Shown here in pieces: positions 29,035-37,190 of a stretch of DNA of 64,000 bases (its first letter is position 1; every line of letters starts with the position of its first letter). The position numbers and the translations under genes are program-made. Below the pieces are notes generated by a model that saw nothing but the letters and a program-made list of their open reading frames with translations, made no database searches and was not told the DNA's origin. Origin of the DNA: Devosia sp. Root436 (GTDB lineage: Bacteria > Pseudomonadota > Alphaproteobacteria > Rhizobiales > Devosiaceae); the NCBI RefSeq assembly GCF_001426345.1, contig NZ_LMEM01000009.1:726079-790078 (forward strand), written 5' to 3'.

Positions 29035-29817
29035 ATGATGCCCTCCAAGACTTTGACTGCCCTGCAAAGCTGGTCCAGCGTCGGCCGTTGGACCCTGTTC
29101 GGCACAATGGCCTGCGTGGTGGTTTCTGTCGTGTTCAATGCCGTGATGTTCGGTGACCTCGGGGCAACGGCTTTGCAGCGCTCCATTGTCAGTGCCATCG
29201 TCCTGCCCATCCTGCTGGGCCTGCCGCTGTTCTTCTACATGAGCCTGCGGGTGCGGGGCCTGGCCATAACCAACCGGCGCCTGGGCCTTGTCGCCCGTAC
29301 CGACAGCCTCACCGCCTGCCTCAATCGCGGCGCCTTTACCGGCAAGGTCGGCACGCTGCTGACCCAGCGTGCCCATGGCAGCAGCGGCGCGCTGCTGATG
29401 ATCGACGCCGACAATTTCAAGGCGATCAACGACCTGTTCGGCCATGACGCGGGCGACGAAGCGCTGACCATCATCGCGCGTTCCATCCGCACCATATTGC
29501 GGGCCGGCGACCTGGTGGGCCGCATGGGCGGCGAGGAATTCGGCGTCTACCTGCCCGATGTCGACCAGCACAGCGCCGAAGCCGTCGCCGAGCGCATCCG
29601 CCGCTCGGTCAACCTGGCGGTCTTCGCCCCCGACGGCAAGCAGCGTTCACTGTCGGTCAGCATCGGTGGCGTGGCCTTCGAGGGACCGGCGAGCTTTTCC
29701 GACCTGTTCCGCATTGCCGACCAGCGCCTCTACGGCGCCAAGCAGACCGGCCGCAACCGCGTCGCCGTGGTGCATGTGGCCGATCATCCGTTCATCGACC
29801 TGAAACGTACGGCGTAA
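29035..29817 (+). CDS. Membrane diguanylate cyclase (GGDEF), copy 2
   Basis: The 260-residue protein has the same plan as its upstream neighbour: two membrane helices (about 20-38 and 50-70), a short linker and a GGDEF domain with DADNFKAINDLFGHDAGDEA, active site RMGGEEFGVY (165-169) and I-site RAGD (156-159). The two proteins share the phrase SLTACLNRGAFTG or a near copy, so they are tandem duplicates. The start at 29035 follows GAGAGAA; a longer frame back to 28786 overlaps copy 1 and is not used. Function is production of cyclic di-GMP; the input signal is unknown. Confidence 0.93.
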   Translation: MMPSKTLTALQSWSSVGRWTLFGTMACVVVSVVFNAVMFGDLGATALQRSIVSAIVLPILLGLPLFFYMSLRVRGLAITNRRLGLVARTDSLTACLNRGAFTGKVGTLLTQRAHGSSGALLMIDADNFKAINDLFGHDAGDEALTIIARSIRTILRAGDLVGRMGGEEFGVYLPDVDQHSAEAVAERIRRSVNLAVFAPDGKQRSLSVSIGGVAFEGPASFSDLFRIADQRLYGAKQTGRNRVAVVHVADHPFIDLKRTA

Positions 29818-29878
29818 CGCCCTATCGTTTGCGCTCCGCAGGGGTTAGTGTCGCGCCTCGGGCGAAACAGGATGAGCC

Positions 29879-30172
29879 ATGGCAGACACGCATCGCAAGG
29901 CCAAGGCGCGCGTCGCCGCGCAGGAATACGCCCCCAGGCCGGAAGGCTCGTCGCTGACCTACGGGCTGATCGGGGTGGCGACATTCGGCCTGGCGCTGAT
30001 CGGCTTCGGCATGTTCTACAACGCCAATGTCTTCGCCTATCCGGTGCTGATCGCGGCTTTGCTCGTGACGGTCTTTCTCGGCAGCGTCGTATTGCGCAAG
30101 CACCGCAAGCGGCTCCATACGGATGCCTACAAGGAAGAATATTCGCGGCAGGACAATACGCCGCCCGAATAG
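29879..30172 (+). CDS. Small two-helix membrane protein, unknown
   Basis: The 97-residue protein has a basic N-terminus (HRKAKARV), two membrane helices (about 28-46 and 52-70, YGLIGVATFGLALIGFGMFY and YPVLIAALLVTVFLGSVVL) and a charged C-terminal tail. I do not recognise a family. It lies 61 bases after the second diguanylate cyclase on the same strand and may be co-transcribed. It ends before a palindromic repeat. Confidence 0.7.
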   Translation: MADTHRKAKARVAAQEYAPRPEGSSLTYGLIGVATFGLALIGFGMFYNANVFAYPVLIAALLVTVFLGSVVLRKHRKRLHTDAYKEEYSRQDNTPPE

Positions 30173-30257
30173 GCCCCTTTTGACGGAGTCATGGCTCATT
30201 CGTCCTTGAGGGGCGGAGTTTGCCTTGGGCTCCTCCCCTGAACATGGTGCGTGTGAC

Positions 30258-30384
30258 ACCCCCACCCTCATTCCCTCCCCACAAGGGGGAGGGAAGCCTG
30301 TCCCGCATGTGTGGAACGATTGGAACACAAACCGCAGCCCTATCGCCTCCCTCCCCATGATGGGGAGGGATTGAGGGTGGGGTG
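30258..30384. repeat. Palindromic intergenic repeat, type B
   Basis: Arms CCCCACCCTCATTCCCTCCC (30261-30280) and GGGAGGGATTGAGGGTGGGG (about 30363-30382) are complementary apart from single differences. Inner parts CCCTCCCC-ACAA-GGGGGAGGG and CCTCCCTCCCC-ATGA-TGGGGAGG are small hairpins. It lies in the 266-base convergent gap between the two-helix protein gene and yebC. Confidence 0.7.
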
Positions 30385-30438
30385 ACGGGAGCCACAGAAG
30401 CCTGGAGGGGCACTGACGCAGTGGACGGACGATAGAGA

Positions 30439-31185
30439 CTACGCGTCGAGCTTGGCCGCGTCTTCGTCGCTCATCTCGAAGTTGGAATAGACGTTCTGCA
30501 CGTCGTCATCTTCTTCGAGCGTCGAAATCAGCTTCATCAGCGTCGCGCCTTTTTCGGCGTCGATCGGCGTATTGGTCTGCGGCTTCCAGATCGCCTTGAC
30601 CGATTCGGCCTCGCCGAGCGTCTTTTCCAGCGCCGCGGCGACTTCCACCATCGCTTCGAACGTGGTGGTGATGTAGTGGCCCTCTTCGTCGCTCTCGACG
30701 TCGTCGGCGCCGGCCTCGATAGCCGCTTCCATCACCTTGTCTTCCGAGCCTGCCTTGGCCGGGTAGGTGATTTCGCCGACCTTGTCGAACATGAAGCCGA
30801 CCGAATTGGTTTCACCCATCGCGCCGCCATTCTTGGAGAAATACGAGCGAATATTGGATGCGGTGCGGTTGCGATTATCGGTCAGCGCCTCGACGATGAT
30901 GGCGACGCCGCCGGGGCCATAGCCCTCGTAGCGGATTTCGTCATAGTTCTCGCCGTCGGAGCCCATGGCCTTCTTGATGGCCCGCTCGATATTGTCGCGG
31001 GGCATCGACTGGGCGCGGGCATTGACCACCGCCAGCCGCAGGCGCGCATTGAAGGCCGGGTCGGGCATGCCCAGCTTGGCCGCGACGGTGATTTCGCGCG
31101 CCAGCTTGGAGAAAATCTTGGAGCGCACCGCGTCGGACTTGCCTTTGCGGTGCATGATGTTTTTGGCATGTGAATGGCCGGCCAT
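30439..31185 (-). CDS. yebC: YebC/PmpR-family transcriptional regulator
   Basis: The 248-residue protein begins [20 protein letters not shown], the family hallmark. It continues with [24 protein letters not shown]-type [21 protein letters not shown] and the TACO1-like domain [19 protein letters not shown]. YebC members bind DNA or, as TACO1-type factors, help translation of polyproline or other difficult messages. In proteobacteria yebC is often next to ruvCAB; here it is a few kb away but in the same chromosomal zone. The gene is downstream of ymdB. Confidence 0.95.
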   Translation of the reverse strand: MAGHSHAKNIMHRKGKSDAVRSKIFSKLAREITVAAKLGMPDPAFNARLRLAVVNARAQSMPRDNIERAIKKAMGSDGENYDEIRYEGYGPGGVAIIVEALTDNRNRTASNIRSYFSKNGGAMGETNSVGFMFDKVGEITYPAKAGSEDKVMEAAIEAGADDVESDEEGHYITTTFEAMVEVAAALEKTLGEAESVKAIWKPQTNTPIDAEKGATLMKLISTLEEDDDVQNVYSNFEMSDEDAAKLDA

Positions 31186-31260
31186 CGGTCACTCCCCTCG
31201 AATAAGAATGCTGGATTGGTGGCGCGTTATAGGCAAGCACGCGCCAATTGTGAAGCGGGG

Positions 31261-32076
31261 CTAGAACTCGGGCTCCGCCTGGGCCAGCGTGCCGCCGATC
31301 CGCACGGGCAACACTTTGACCGCCAGCCCGGTGCGCGGATCGGTTTCGACGGCCACGCCGCACAGCGTCGCCTCGCCCTCGGCGGGCGTGAAGCGTCCGT
31401 TGGGAATACCGGTGAGGAAGCGGTTGAGCGGTTCGTCGCTTTCGGTGCCGATGATGGAATCGAAATCCCCGCACATGCCCGCATCGGCCATCAGCGCCGT
31501 GCCGCCGCGCAGCACACGATGATCGGCGGTGGGAATGTGAGTATGCGTGCCCACGACCAAGCTCACCCTGCCATCGAGGAACACGCCCATGGCCTGGATT
31601 TCCGAAGTCGCTTCGGTGTGGAAATCGACAATGATGGCATCGGCCTGTTCGCCCAGTGGACAGGCCGCCACTGCCGCCTCGACCGCCCGGAACGGGTCAT
31701 CGACGGGCGGCATGAACACCCGCCCCAGCGCGTTAACCACCAGCACGCGATGGCCATTGCGACCCTCGACGAACATGGCGCCGCGCCCCGGCGTGCCCGG
31801 CGGCATGTTGACGGGGCGGATCAGCGTGGTCTCGCGCTCGATATAGGTCAGCGCCTCGCGCTGGTCGAAAGCGTGGTCGCCCAGCGTCACCACATCGGCG
31901 CCGGCATTGCGCAACGCATTGAAATGCGCTTCGGTCAGGCCCTTGCCGTGGCTGGCATTCTCGCCATTGACCACGACGAAATCGAAGCGATAGCGCTCAA
32001 TGAGGCCGGGAAGGCGCTCGGTAACGGCCTCGCGCCCGGCGCGGCCCATGACATCGCCCAGAAACAGAAACCTCAT
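31261..32076 (-). CDS. YmdB-family metallophosphoesterase (TIGR00282)
   Basis: The 271-residue protein opens FLFLGDVMGRAGREAVTERL, then has VVNGENASHGKGLTE, TLGDHAFDQREAL and VDFHTEATSEIQAMG and GTHTHIPTADHRVL. These supply the Asp, Asn and His ligands for a two-metal site. Relatives hydrolyse cyclic nucleotides (Bacillus YmdB) and affect RNA turnover. Its ATG overlaps the stop of the cyclo-ligase gene by 4 bases. Confidence 0.92.
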   Translation of the reverse strand: MRFLFLGDVMGRAGREAVTERLPGLIERYRFDFVVVNGENASHGKGLTEAHFNALRNAGADVVTLGDHAFDQREALTYIERETTLIRPVNMPPGTPGRGAMFVEGRNGHRVLVVNALGRVFMPPVDDPFRAVEAAVAACPLGEQADAIIVDFHTEATSEIQAMGVFLDGRVSLVVGTHTHIPTADHRVLRGGTALMADAGMCGDFDSIIGTESDEPLNRFLTGIPNGRFTPAEGEATLCGVAVETDPRTGLAVKVLPVRIGGTLAQAEPEF

Positions 32077-32660
32077 GCCATAGCGCCGAAGTGGCGCACA
32101 CCGGCTTCGGTGACCACGGCATCGAGCGGCACATCATGGGGCTCGCGCGGAATGCGGTCCAGCTCCTGGGCAGCGAAGGCCAGCCCGATCAGCTTGGGCT
32201 TCTTGGTCATCGCCGCCAGCGTCCGGTCATAGTAGCCGCCGCCATAGCCCAGGCGCGTGCCGCGGCCATCGAAGGCCAGCAGCGGCATGATGACGATATC
32301 GGGCTCGGCCTTGGGCGCCAGCTCGGACGGCGCCAGCGTGCCGAAGCCCGATTCATAGAGCGAAGCACCCTGCTCCCAGATGCGCAGGTCGAGCGGCTGT
32401 TCGGGGCCGAGCACCACCGGCAGCACCACGGTCTGGTTGCTGTCCATCAGCTTGACCAGGATAGGCTGGCAATCGAGCTCGTCGCGGATGCGCCAATAGG
32501 CGGCAACCACGTCGCTTGCCGCCAGCGTAATACCGTCGAAGAAATGCTGGGCGGCGGCCTTGGCCGCATCGGCGCGCTCGCTGTGATCGAGCAGGGCCCG
32601 GGCCGCTCGCGCCCTGATCCGCAGCGCCGCCTTGGCTTCCTCGATCATCTCGTCAACCAT
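32073..32660 (-). CDS. 5-formyltetrahydrofolate cyclo-ligase
   Basis: The enzyme (also YgfA) converts 5-formyl-THF to 5,10-methenyl-THF with ATP, recycling a dead-end folate. The protein has an N-terminal helical Arg/Ala segment (AKAALRIRARAAR), the phosphate-binding region near PVVLGPEQPLDLRIWE, and the C-terminal motif FDGRGTRLGYGGGYYDRTLA, diagnostic of the family. The ATG at 32660 gives 195 residues; a GTG at 32696 would lie within the 3' part of the 6S RNA, so the shorter form is preferred. 6S RNA lies directly upstream, as in many proteobacteria. Confidence 0.93.
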   Translation of the reverse strand: MVDEMIEEAKAALRIRARAARALLDHSERADAAKAAAQHFFDGITLAASDVVAAYWRIRDELDCQPILVKLMDSNQTVVLPVVLGPEQPLDLRIWEQGASLYESGFGTLAPSELAPKAEPDIVIMPLLAFDGRGTRLGYGGGYYDRTLAAMTKKPKLIGLAFAAQELDRIPREPHDVPLDAVVTEAGVRHFGAMA

Positions 32661-32685
32661 GGGCGCGTGCAACCTGCTTGGACAA

Positions 32686-32840
32686 TAAGGTGCCACCCTG
32701 GCCGTGGGATATACGATCCCGGGAACCTACTTTACGCAGGTGGGCGCCGTTTGTCTGAGCCCAGGAGCCCAGTCAGGGACAGCTCCCTTAGGATCGATAA
32801 GGCCCCGGGGATATTGGTATCCATCACGCACCGGGCAGCA
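32686..32840 (-). ncRNA. ssrS: 6S RNA
   Basis: The minus-strand sequence folds as 6S RNA, the RNA that mimics an open promoter and binds sigma-70 RNA polymerase. A closing stem pairs GCTGCCC (32839-32833) with GGGTGGC (32698-32692), continuing with CGTG/CACG. The central bubble has a small hairpin CCTGC-GTAAA-GTAGG on its 3' side, and the apical arm includes GGGAGCTGTCCC and GGGCTCC. The stretch GGCGCCCACCTGCGTAAA matches what I recall of alphaproteobacterial 6S. It lies just upstream of the 5-formyltetrahydrofolate cyclo-ligase gene, the conserved place for ssrS. Confidence 0.87.
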
Positions 32841-32845
32841 GCCAA

Positions 32846-32874
32846 GATATAGGCGCTTTGCCGCGCGGTGCAAA
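32846..32874 (-). promoter_or_regulatory. 6S RNA promoter
   Basis: Minus strand TTGCAC (near 32868-32873) and TATATC (32846-32851), 16 bases apart, place the transcript start six or seven bases later, at about 32840, exactly where the 6S closing stem begins. The broken parE gene ends eight bases beyond this promoter. Confidence 0.6.
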
Positions 32875-32881
32875 GGGTGAG

Positions 32882-33125
32882 TTAGAGGAGATCGAACCAG
32901 TCCTGCAGGCCATGCAGCACGCGAAGCACCACAGGGCATGAGACGGACCATGCCGCCAGCAGCAGGTCGTTCTGGCGCAAGATACGGCATGGCCGCCAGG
33001 CGGTCGAACATATCGAGAAGTTTCAAAGTATATCTCATGGCGTGTTGGTCGCCAAAGTTGAGAATCCCCTCCTCCGCGATATGCTGCACATCGTCGGCAG
33101 CAGTCTCAACCGTAGTCCACGCCAT
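32882..33125 (-). pseudogene. parE: parE toxin gene, frameshifted and internally deleted
   Basis: The reading frame from the ATG at 33125 gives a ParE-like N-terminus (AADDVQHIAEEGILNFGDQH, then LLDMFDRLAAMPYLAPERP and MVRLMPCG). After that it changes to unrelated sequence. In another frame the DNA at 32882-32929 reads VVLRVLHGLQDWFDLL and stop, the normal C-terminal end of ParE toxins. The span is 244 bases, not a multiple of three. About a dozen residues (the central YYR-type strand) are missing at the junction. The toxin is therefore probably dead. The adjacent antitoxin is intact. Confidence 0.8.
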
Positions 33126-33127
33126 GG

Positions 33128-33391
33128 CTAAGCCGACTTGCGCGCTGCCACGGCAGCCCTGGCACGAGACATAACGCGGTCCAGCAATTGCTCACGAGTC
33201 ATCTCGACCCTTCCGCTGGCCAGCGCCTCGTCCACCATTTGCTGCAGCTTCTCGCGCGCTTCCGCCCGCTCCTGATCGCGCCGCACCAGATCGCGCACAT
33301 AGTCGCTGGCATTGCCGTAGCGGCCGGTCTGCACCTGGTCTTCCACCCATTGTTTCATCTTGTCGGGCAGGGAAACATTCATCGTGGCCAT
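33128..33391 (-). CDS. parD: ParD-type antitoxin
   Basis: The 87-residue protein has a ribbon-helix-helix N-terminus, MNVSLPDKMKQWVEDQVQTG then RYGNASDYVRDLVRRDQ, the CC2985/ParD signature, and a charged helical C-terminus. The start at 33391 follows GGAGA six bases upstream; an ATG three codons later is also possible. It should repress its own promoter through the 7-bp inverted repeat upstream. Its partner toxin gene downstream is broken, so it now acts alone, if at all. Confidence 0.88.
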   Translation of the reverse strand: MATMNVSLPDKMKQWVEDQVQTGRYGNASDYVRDLVRRDQERAEAREKLQQMVDEALASGRVEMTREQLLDRVMSRARAAVAARKSA

Positions 33392-33411
33392 GGCAGGTCT
33401 CCTTCGTCTCC

Positions 33412-33440
33412 AATCTAGGACTTTTGGCAATCTTTGCCAA
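33412..33440 (-). promoter_or_regulatory. parD promoter with inverted-repeat operator
   Basis: Minus strand TTGGCA (33435-33440), 17 bases, TAGATT (33412-33417). TTGGCAA (33424-33430) and TTGCCAA (33434-33440) are perfect 7-bp arms over the -35 region. The site lies between parD and the divergent antiporter gene and could affect both. Confidence 0.6.
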
Positions 33441-33499
33441 GATGACACTTGTTTCGGCCACGGGCGATTACCAATATCCTGTAGCTTGGGAGACTACCG

Positions 33500-35128
33500 A
33501 TGTTCGCGCATATTCTCATCGTTATCATTGTCGCCATTGCCATCACCGCATTGGCGGAGCGGCGCAATGTGCAGCCGGCGCTGCTGGTGGCCATAGTGGG
33601 GCTGGCGGCCTCGTTCATTCCAGGCCTGCCGCGGCTGGAACTGGAGCCCGAGATCATCCTCGGCCTCGTGCTGCCGCCCATGCTGTTCTCGGCGGCCAGC
33701 GACTTTTCCTTTTCCAGCTTCGCCCAGCGCCTGGGCTCCATCGTCAATCTGGGCGTCTTCATGGTGTTCGGCACCACGGCGCTGGTCGGCATCGTCGCCG
33801 TTGCCGTAGTGCCCGAACTCGGCCCCGCCGCCGCCATCGTGCTCGGCGCGGTGCTGGCGCCGCCCGATGCGGTGACCGCCATCACCATCGGCCGCAAGGC
33901 CGGGCTGCCGGTGGCGCTGATGACCGTGCTCAAGGGCGAAAGCCTGATCAACGACGCTGCGGCGTTGACCCTGTTTGCCGTGGCGGTCGCTGCGGCGGCG
34001 GGCACCCAGGCCTTCATTGACAGCACGCCGCTCTATTTCCTCTACGCCGCCGTGGTCGGCATCATTCTCGGCATTCTGATCGGCAATCTGGCGCAACTGG
34101 CGCGGCGCAAGCTGGCCAATCCGTCGCTGGCAACGGTGGTCTCGATCATCGTGCCCTTCGCCGCCTACCTGCTGGCCGAGGAAGTCCACGCCTCGGGCGT
34201 GCTCGCCGTTGTCGCCGCCGGCTTTGCGCTGGGGCACCATTCGGCCGAGTCAGGCTATGAGGAGCGTATTCAGGAGCGTCAGTTCTGGCGCACCATCGAT
34301 ACCCTGCTCGAGACTTTCGTCTTCGCCTATATCGGCCTGCAACTGCGCTTCGTCATCACCGAGGCGGTCGAGGCCGGCTATGACCTGCTGCAACTGGCAG
34401 GCGGCGCCGTGGCCATCTTCGTGACGACGGTGGCCATCCGCTTTGCCTGGGTCTTCGGCACCGCGGCGATTGCGCGCCGCCGCCGCGCCGCAGCCGCCCG
34501 CCGCCCCGCCAGGATTCCACGGCCCGGCCGCCGCGAGCGGCCGCCGTCTCCCCCGCCCCTGACCTGGAAGGAAAACATCGTCCTCTCCTGGACCGGCATG
34601 CGCGGCGTGGTCACGCTGGCCGCCGCGGCCGGTGTGCCCCTGGTCACGGCGACCGGCGAAGACTTCCAGGGCCGCGAAGCCATCCTGGCGCTGGCCTTCC
34701 TCGTCACCATTGCCACATTGTTGATCCAGGGGCTCACCCTGCCATGGCTGATCAAGCGGCTCGACCTCAATAATCCGGACGATGCCCGTCATCTCGCCGA
34801 CCAGCATGCGCGAGCCGTCGGCATCGCCGAACAGGCCACCAAGGACGCCCTCGCCGAATACCGCAAGACGCATATTTCCCCGTCGTCGCGCCGCCTGGCC
34901 GACATGATGGCAAAACGGGTCGCCCAGGAGGCCACCGCCACCCCGGCCGAGCCGCTCTTCGACCAGACCGAAGCACTGGTGCTGGGCAATATTCTGCTCG
35001 AGGCGCGACGCAGGCAGCTCATCGCCGCCCGCGATGCCCGCCAGCTCGATGATACCGTGCTGCGGGACATGCTGGAGCAGATGGACCTCGAACAGGCCTT
35101 CATGGACAGCCTGGGCAAGGGTGCCTAG
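33500..35128 (+). CDS. Na+/H+ antiporter, CPA1 (NhaP) type
   Basis: The 542-residue inner-membrane protein has about 12 helices. The CPA1 ion-binding motifs are seen: GLVLPPMLFSAASDF, LAPPDAVTAITIG (the paired acidic/Pro region) and GESLINDAAALTLF. It would exchange Na+ or K+ for H+. Between two helices at about residues 322-355 there is an Arg/Ala/Pro-rich loop (ARRRRAAAARRPARIPRPGR), and the last 140 residues are a cytoplasmic helical tail. GGGAG lies eight bases before the ATG. It is divergent from parD and followed by the iron-uptake operon. Confidence 0.92.
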   Translation: MFAHILIVIIVAIAITALAERRNVQPALLVAIVGLAASFIPGLPRLELEPEIILGLVLPPMLFSAASDFSFSSFAQRLGSIVNLGVFMVFGTTALVGIVAVAVVPELGPAAAIVLGAVLAPPDAVTAITIGRKAGLPVALMTVLKGESLINDAAALTLFAVAVAAAAGTQAFIDSTPLYFLYAAVVGIILGILIGNLAQLARRKLANPSLATVVSIIVPFAAYLLAEEVHASGVLAVVAAGFALGHHSAESGYEERIQERQFWRTIDTLLETFVFAYIGLQLRFVITEAVEAGYDLLQLAGGAVAIFVTTVAIRFAWVFGTAAIARRRRAAAARRPARIPRPGRRERPPSPPPLTWKENIVLSWTGMRGVVTLAAAAGVPLVTATGEDFQGREAILALAFLVTIATLLIQGLTLPWLIKRLDLNNPDDARHLADQHARAVGIAEQATKDALAEYRKTHISPSSRRLADMMAKRVAQEATATPAEPLFDQTEALVLGNILLEARRRQLIAARDARQLDDTVLRDMLEQMDLEQAFMDSLGKGA

Positions 35129-35133
35129 GCTAT

Positions 35134-35170
35134 AATATGAATTGACAAGTCATATTTGATGGCGATAGCT
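35134..35170 (+). promoter_or_regulatory. Iron-responsive promoter with RirA-type box
   Basis: AATATGA (35134-35140) and TCATATT (35150-35156) are perfect 7-bp arms nine bases apart and contain TGA-N9-TCA, the Iron-Rhodo-box that RirA binds in iron-replete rhizobia and relatives. The box covers a consensus -35 TTGACA (35142-35147); a poor -10 ATAGCT (35165) follows after 17 bases. It is 53 bases before the fecB-like start. Confidence 0.7.
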
Positions 35171-35222
35171 GTGCGCCAAGCCGGAGCGAGGGCTGCGGCG
35201 CCACTTTGCCTGGGGTAACTCC

Positions 35223-36140
35223 ATGTCCATCAAATCACTTGTCGCCGCCCTTGCCGGCGCGATGCTGCTTATCGCTCCGGCGCTGGCAGTCGAAATCACC
35301 CACGATCTCGGCACTACCGAGGTTCCCGATGCACCACAGCGCATCGTCGTGCTCGAATACAGCTTCGTCGACACACTGGCTGCGGTCGGCGTCTCGCCGG
35401 TCGGCATCGCCGACGACGAGAAGCGCGATTCCATCGTGCCGATCTACACCAATATCATCGGCGATGACTGGACCTCGGTCGGCACCCGCAAGTCGCCGAG
35501 CCTGGAAGTCATCGCTTCGCTGCAGCCGGACCTGATCATCGCCGATACCAGCCGCCATGAGGCCATCTATGGCGCCCTCAGCGAAATCGCCCCCACCATC
35601 TCCTTCGACAGCCTGACCGGCACCTATGAAGTGGCCATAGAGGCCGCCCGGACCATTGCCCACGCCATCGGCAAGGATGCCGAAATGGAAGCGCGCCTCG
35701 CCGAACACACGGCGACGATGGAAGGCTTCAAGGCCCAGATCGGCGACGTGACCGGCTGGTCGGCCCAGTTCATCGTCGACAATGGCGAAGGCATCTTCCT
35801 GCATTCCCCAGTGAGCTATAATGGCTCGCTGCTCGCCTGGTTCGGCTTTACGAGCAACATGCCCAGCCCCGACGGCCACACCTATGAGGAAGCCATCGTC
35901 AACACCTCGCTGGAACAGCTCTCCGAGATCGATCCGCAGATCATCATCCGCGGCAAGTATACCGATCCGGGCCTCACCGACTCCTGGGTCGGCCAGCCGC
36001 TCTATGACAGCGTCGCGGCGGTCAAGTCCGGCAATGTCTATGACGTCAACGCCCATGAATGGTCGCGCCTGCGCGGCGTGCTGGCATCCGAAGTCAGCGG
36101 CGCCAACCTGGTCGATATCGTCAAGCAGTTGAAGCAGTAG
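35223..36140 (+). CDS. Ferric-siderophore ABC transporter, substrate-binding protein
   Basis: The 305-residue protein has a signal peptide (LVAALAGAMLLIAPALA) without a lipobox cysteine, so it should be a soluble periplasmic protein. The FecB/BtuF-type fold is seen in PDAPQRIVVLEYSFVDTLAAVG (first lobe), KSPSLEVIASLQPDLIIADTSRH, and the second-lobe HTYEEAIVNTSLEQLSEIDPQIII. Such proteins deliver Fe(III)-siderophore or ferric citrate to a FecCD permease. It leads a four-gene operon under an iron-type box. Its stop codon lies inside a small palindromic repeat. Confidence 0.93.
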   Translation: MSIKSLVAALAGAMLLIAPALAVEITHDLGTTEVPDAPQRIVVLEYSFVDTLAAVGVSPVGIADDEKRDSIVPIYTNIIGDDWTSVGTRKSPSLEVIASLQPDLIIADTSRHEAIYGALSEIAPTISFDSLTGTYEVAIEAARTIAHAIGKDAEMEARLAEHTATMEGFKAQIGDVTGWSAQFIVDNGEGIFLHSPVSYNGSLLAWFGFTSNMPSPDGHTYEEAIVNTSLEQLSEIDPQIIIRGKYTDPGLTDSWVGQPLYDSVAAVKSGNVYDVNAHEWSRLRGVLASEVSGANLVDIVKQLKQ

Positions 36141-36200
36141 AGCAAGGCGGCAAAAAGTGGGAACCGGTTCTTTGGGTCGCCCAAATCACGTGAGGCTCTA
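36138..36200. repeat. Small palindromic repeat around AAAGTGGGAACCGGTT, copy 1
   Basis: TAGAGC (36138-36143) and GCTCTA (36195-36200) are outer arms; the centre reads AAAAAGTGGGAACCGGTTC. The element fills the fecB to permease gap and begins with the fecB stop codon TAG itself. A relative with the same core lies at 58239-58283. I know this type as a common short repeat in Hyphomicrobiales genomes. Confidence 0.65.
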
Positions 36201-36203
36201 GCC

Positions 36204-37190
36204 TTGCCTCTCGCCTTTCGATACGCGCTCCTTGCGGCAGCGGTGCTCCTTGCAGCACTGCTGTCGCTGGCCATTGGGCAGCGAACCGATGTCGGCCTGA
36301 GCAATGTGCTGCAACTGCTGTTCATCGATGACGGCAGCCTCGCCCGCTCGGCAGTGGTGGACCTGCGGCTGCCGCGCACGCTGATCGCCGGCCTGATCGG
36401 CATCAATCTGGGTCTGGCGGGCCTGGCTTTGCAGGCCGTGACGCGCAATCCGCTGGCCTCCGAATCCGTCCTCGGCATCAACCAGGGCGCCGCTCTGGGT
36501 GTGGCGATCGGCCTCGTCGTGCCCTCGCTGCTGGTGGTCAATCTCGATGTCATGGCGATCATCGGCGCGGTCGTGGCCGGCATCGTCACTTTCGCCATCG
36601 CCGGAGGCCTGGGCGGGCGGCTCGATTCCATGCGGCTGATCCTGGCCGGCGTCACCGTCGGCGCCTTCAGCTTCGCCTTTGTCCGTTTCACCTTCACGCT
36701 GGAAGACAACCTCTCCCGGCTGGTCCTGAGCTGGACCTCGGCCGATATTTCCTCGTCGCGCTTCGACCAGGCCTTGCCGCTGGTCTTCTGGGCCTCGGGC
36801 GGCCTGCTCGTCAGCATGCTGATGGCGCACAGCTTCAATATTCTCGCCCTCGGCGATGGGGCCAGCCAGGGGCTGGGCGTCGACCCGCGCCGCGCCCGCT
36901 TTACCGGCGCCATGCTGGCCGCGGTGTTGACCGGCGCCAGCGTTGCCGTCGCCGGGCCGGTGATGTTTGTCGGCCTCGTCATCCCCCATCTCTGCCGGCT
37001 GTGGTTCGGCCCCAATCATCGCGTGCTGGTGCCGGCCGTGGCGCTCGGCGGCGCCGGCCTGGTGCTGTTTGCCGACGTGGTCTCCAAGCTGGTGCGCTTT
37101 CCCTATGAAACCCCGCTCGGCGTCGTCTGCGCACTGATCGGGGCGCCCTATTTCCTCTATGCGACGCTGCGCGCCAGGACCATGGCATGA
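36204..37190 (+). CDS. Ferric-siderophore ABC transporter permease (FecCD), subunit 1
   Basis: The 328-residue protein has about nine membrane helices of the FecCD/BtuC fold. Landmarks are LRLPRTLIAGLIGINLGLAG, NPLASESVLGINQGAALGV and, near the end, PVMFVGLVIPHLCRLWFGPN, the region that contacts the ATPase. The start is a TTG at 36204 with GAGG eight bases upstream; the exact start is uncertain because the 5' end abuts a repeat. Its stop overlaps the next permease start by 4 bases (ATGA). Confidence 0.92.
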   Translation: MPLAFRYALLAAAVLLAALLSLAIGQRTDVGLSNVLQLLFIDDGSLARSAVVDLRLPRTLIAGLIGINLGLAGLALQAVTRNPLASESVLGINQGAALGVAIGLVVPSLLVVNLDVMAIIGAVVAGIVTFAIAGGLGGRLDSMRLILAGVTVGAFSFAFVRFTFTLEDNLSRLVLSWTSADISSSRFDQALPLVFWASGGLLVSMLMAHSFNILALGDGASQGLGVDPRRARFTGAMLAAVLTGASVAVAGPVMFVGLVIPHLCRLWFGPNHRVLVPAVALGGAGLVLFADVVSKLVRFPYETPLGVVCALIGAPYFLYATLRARTMA

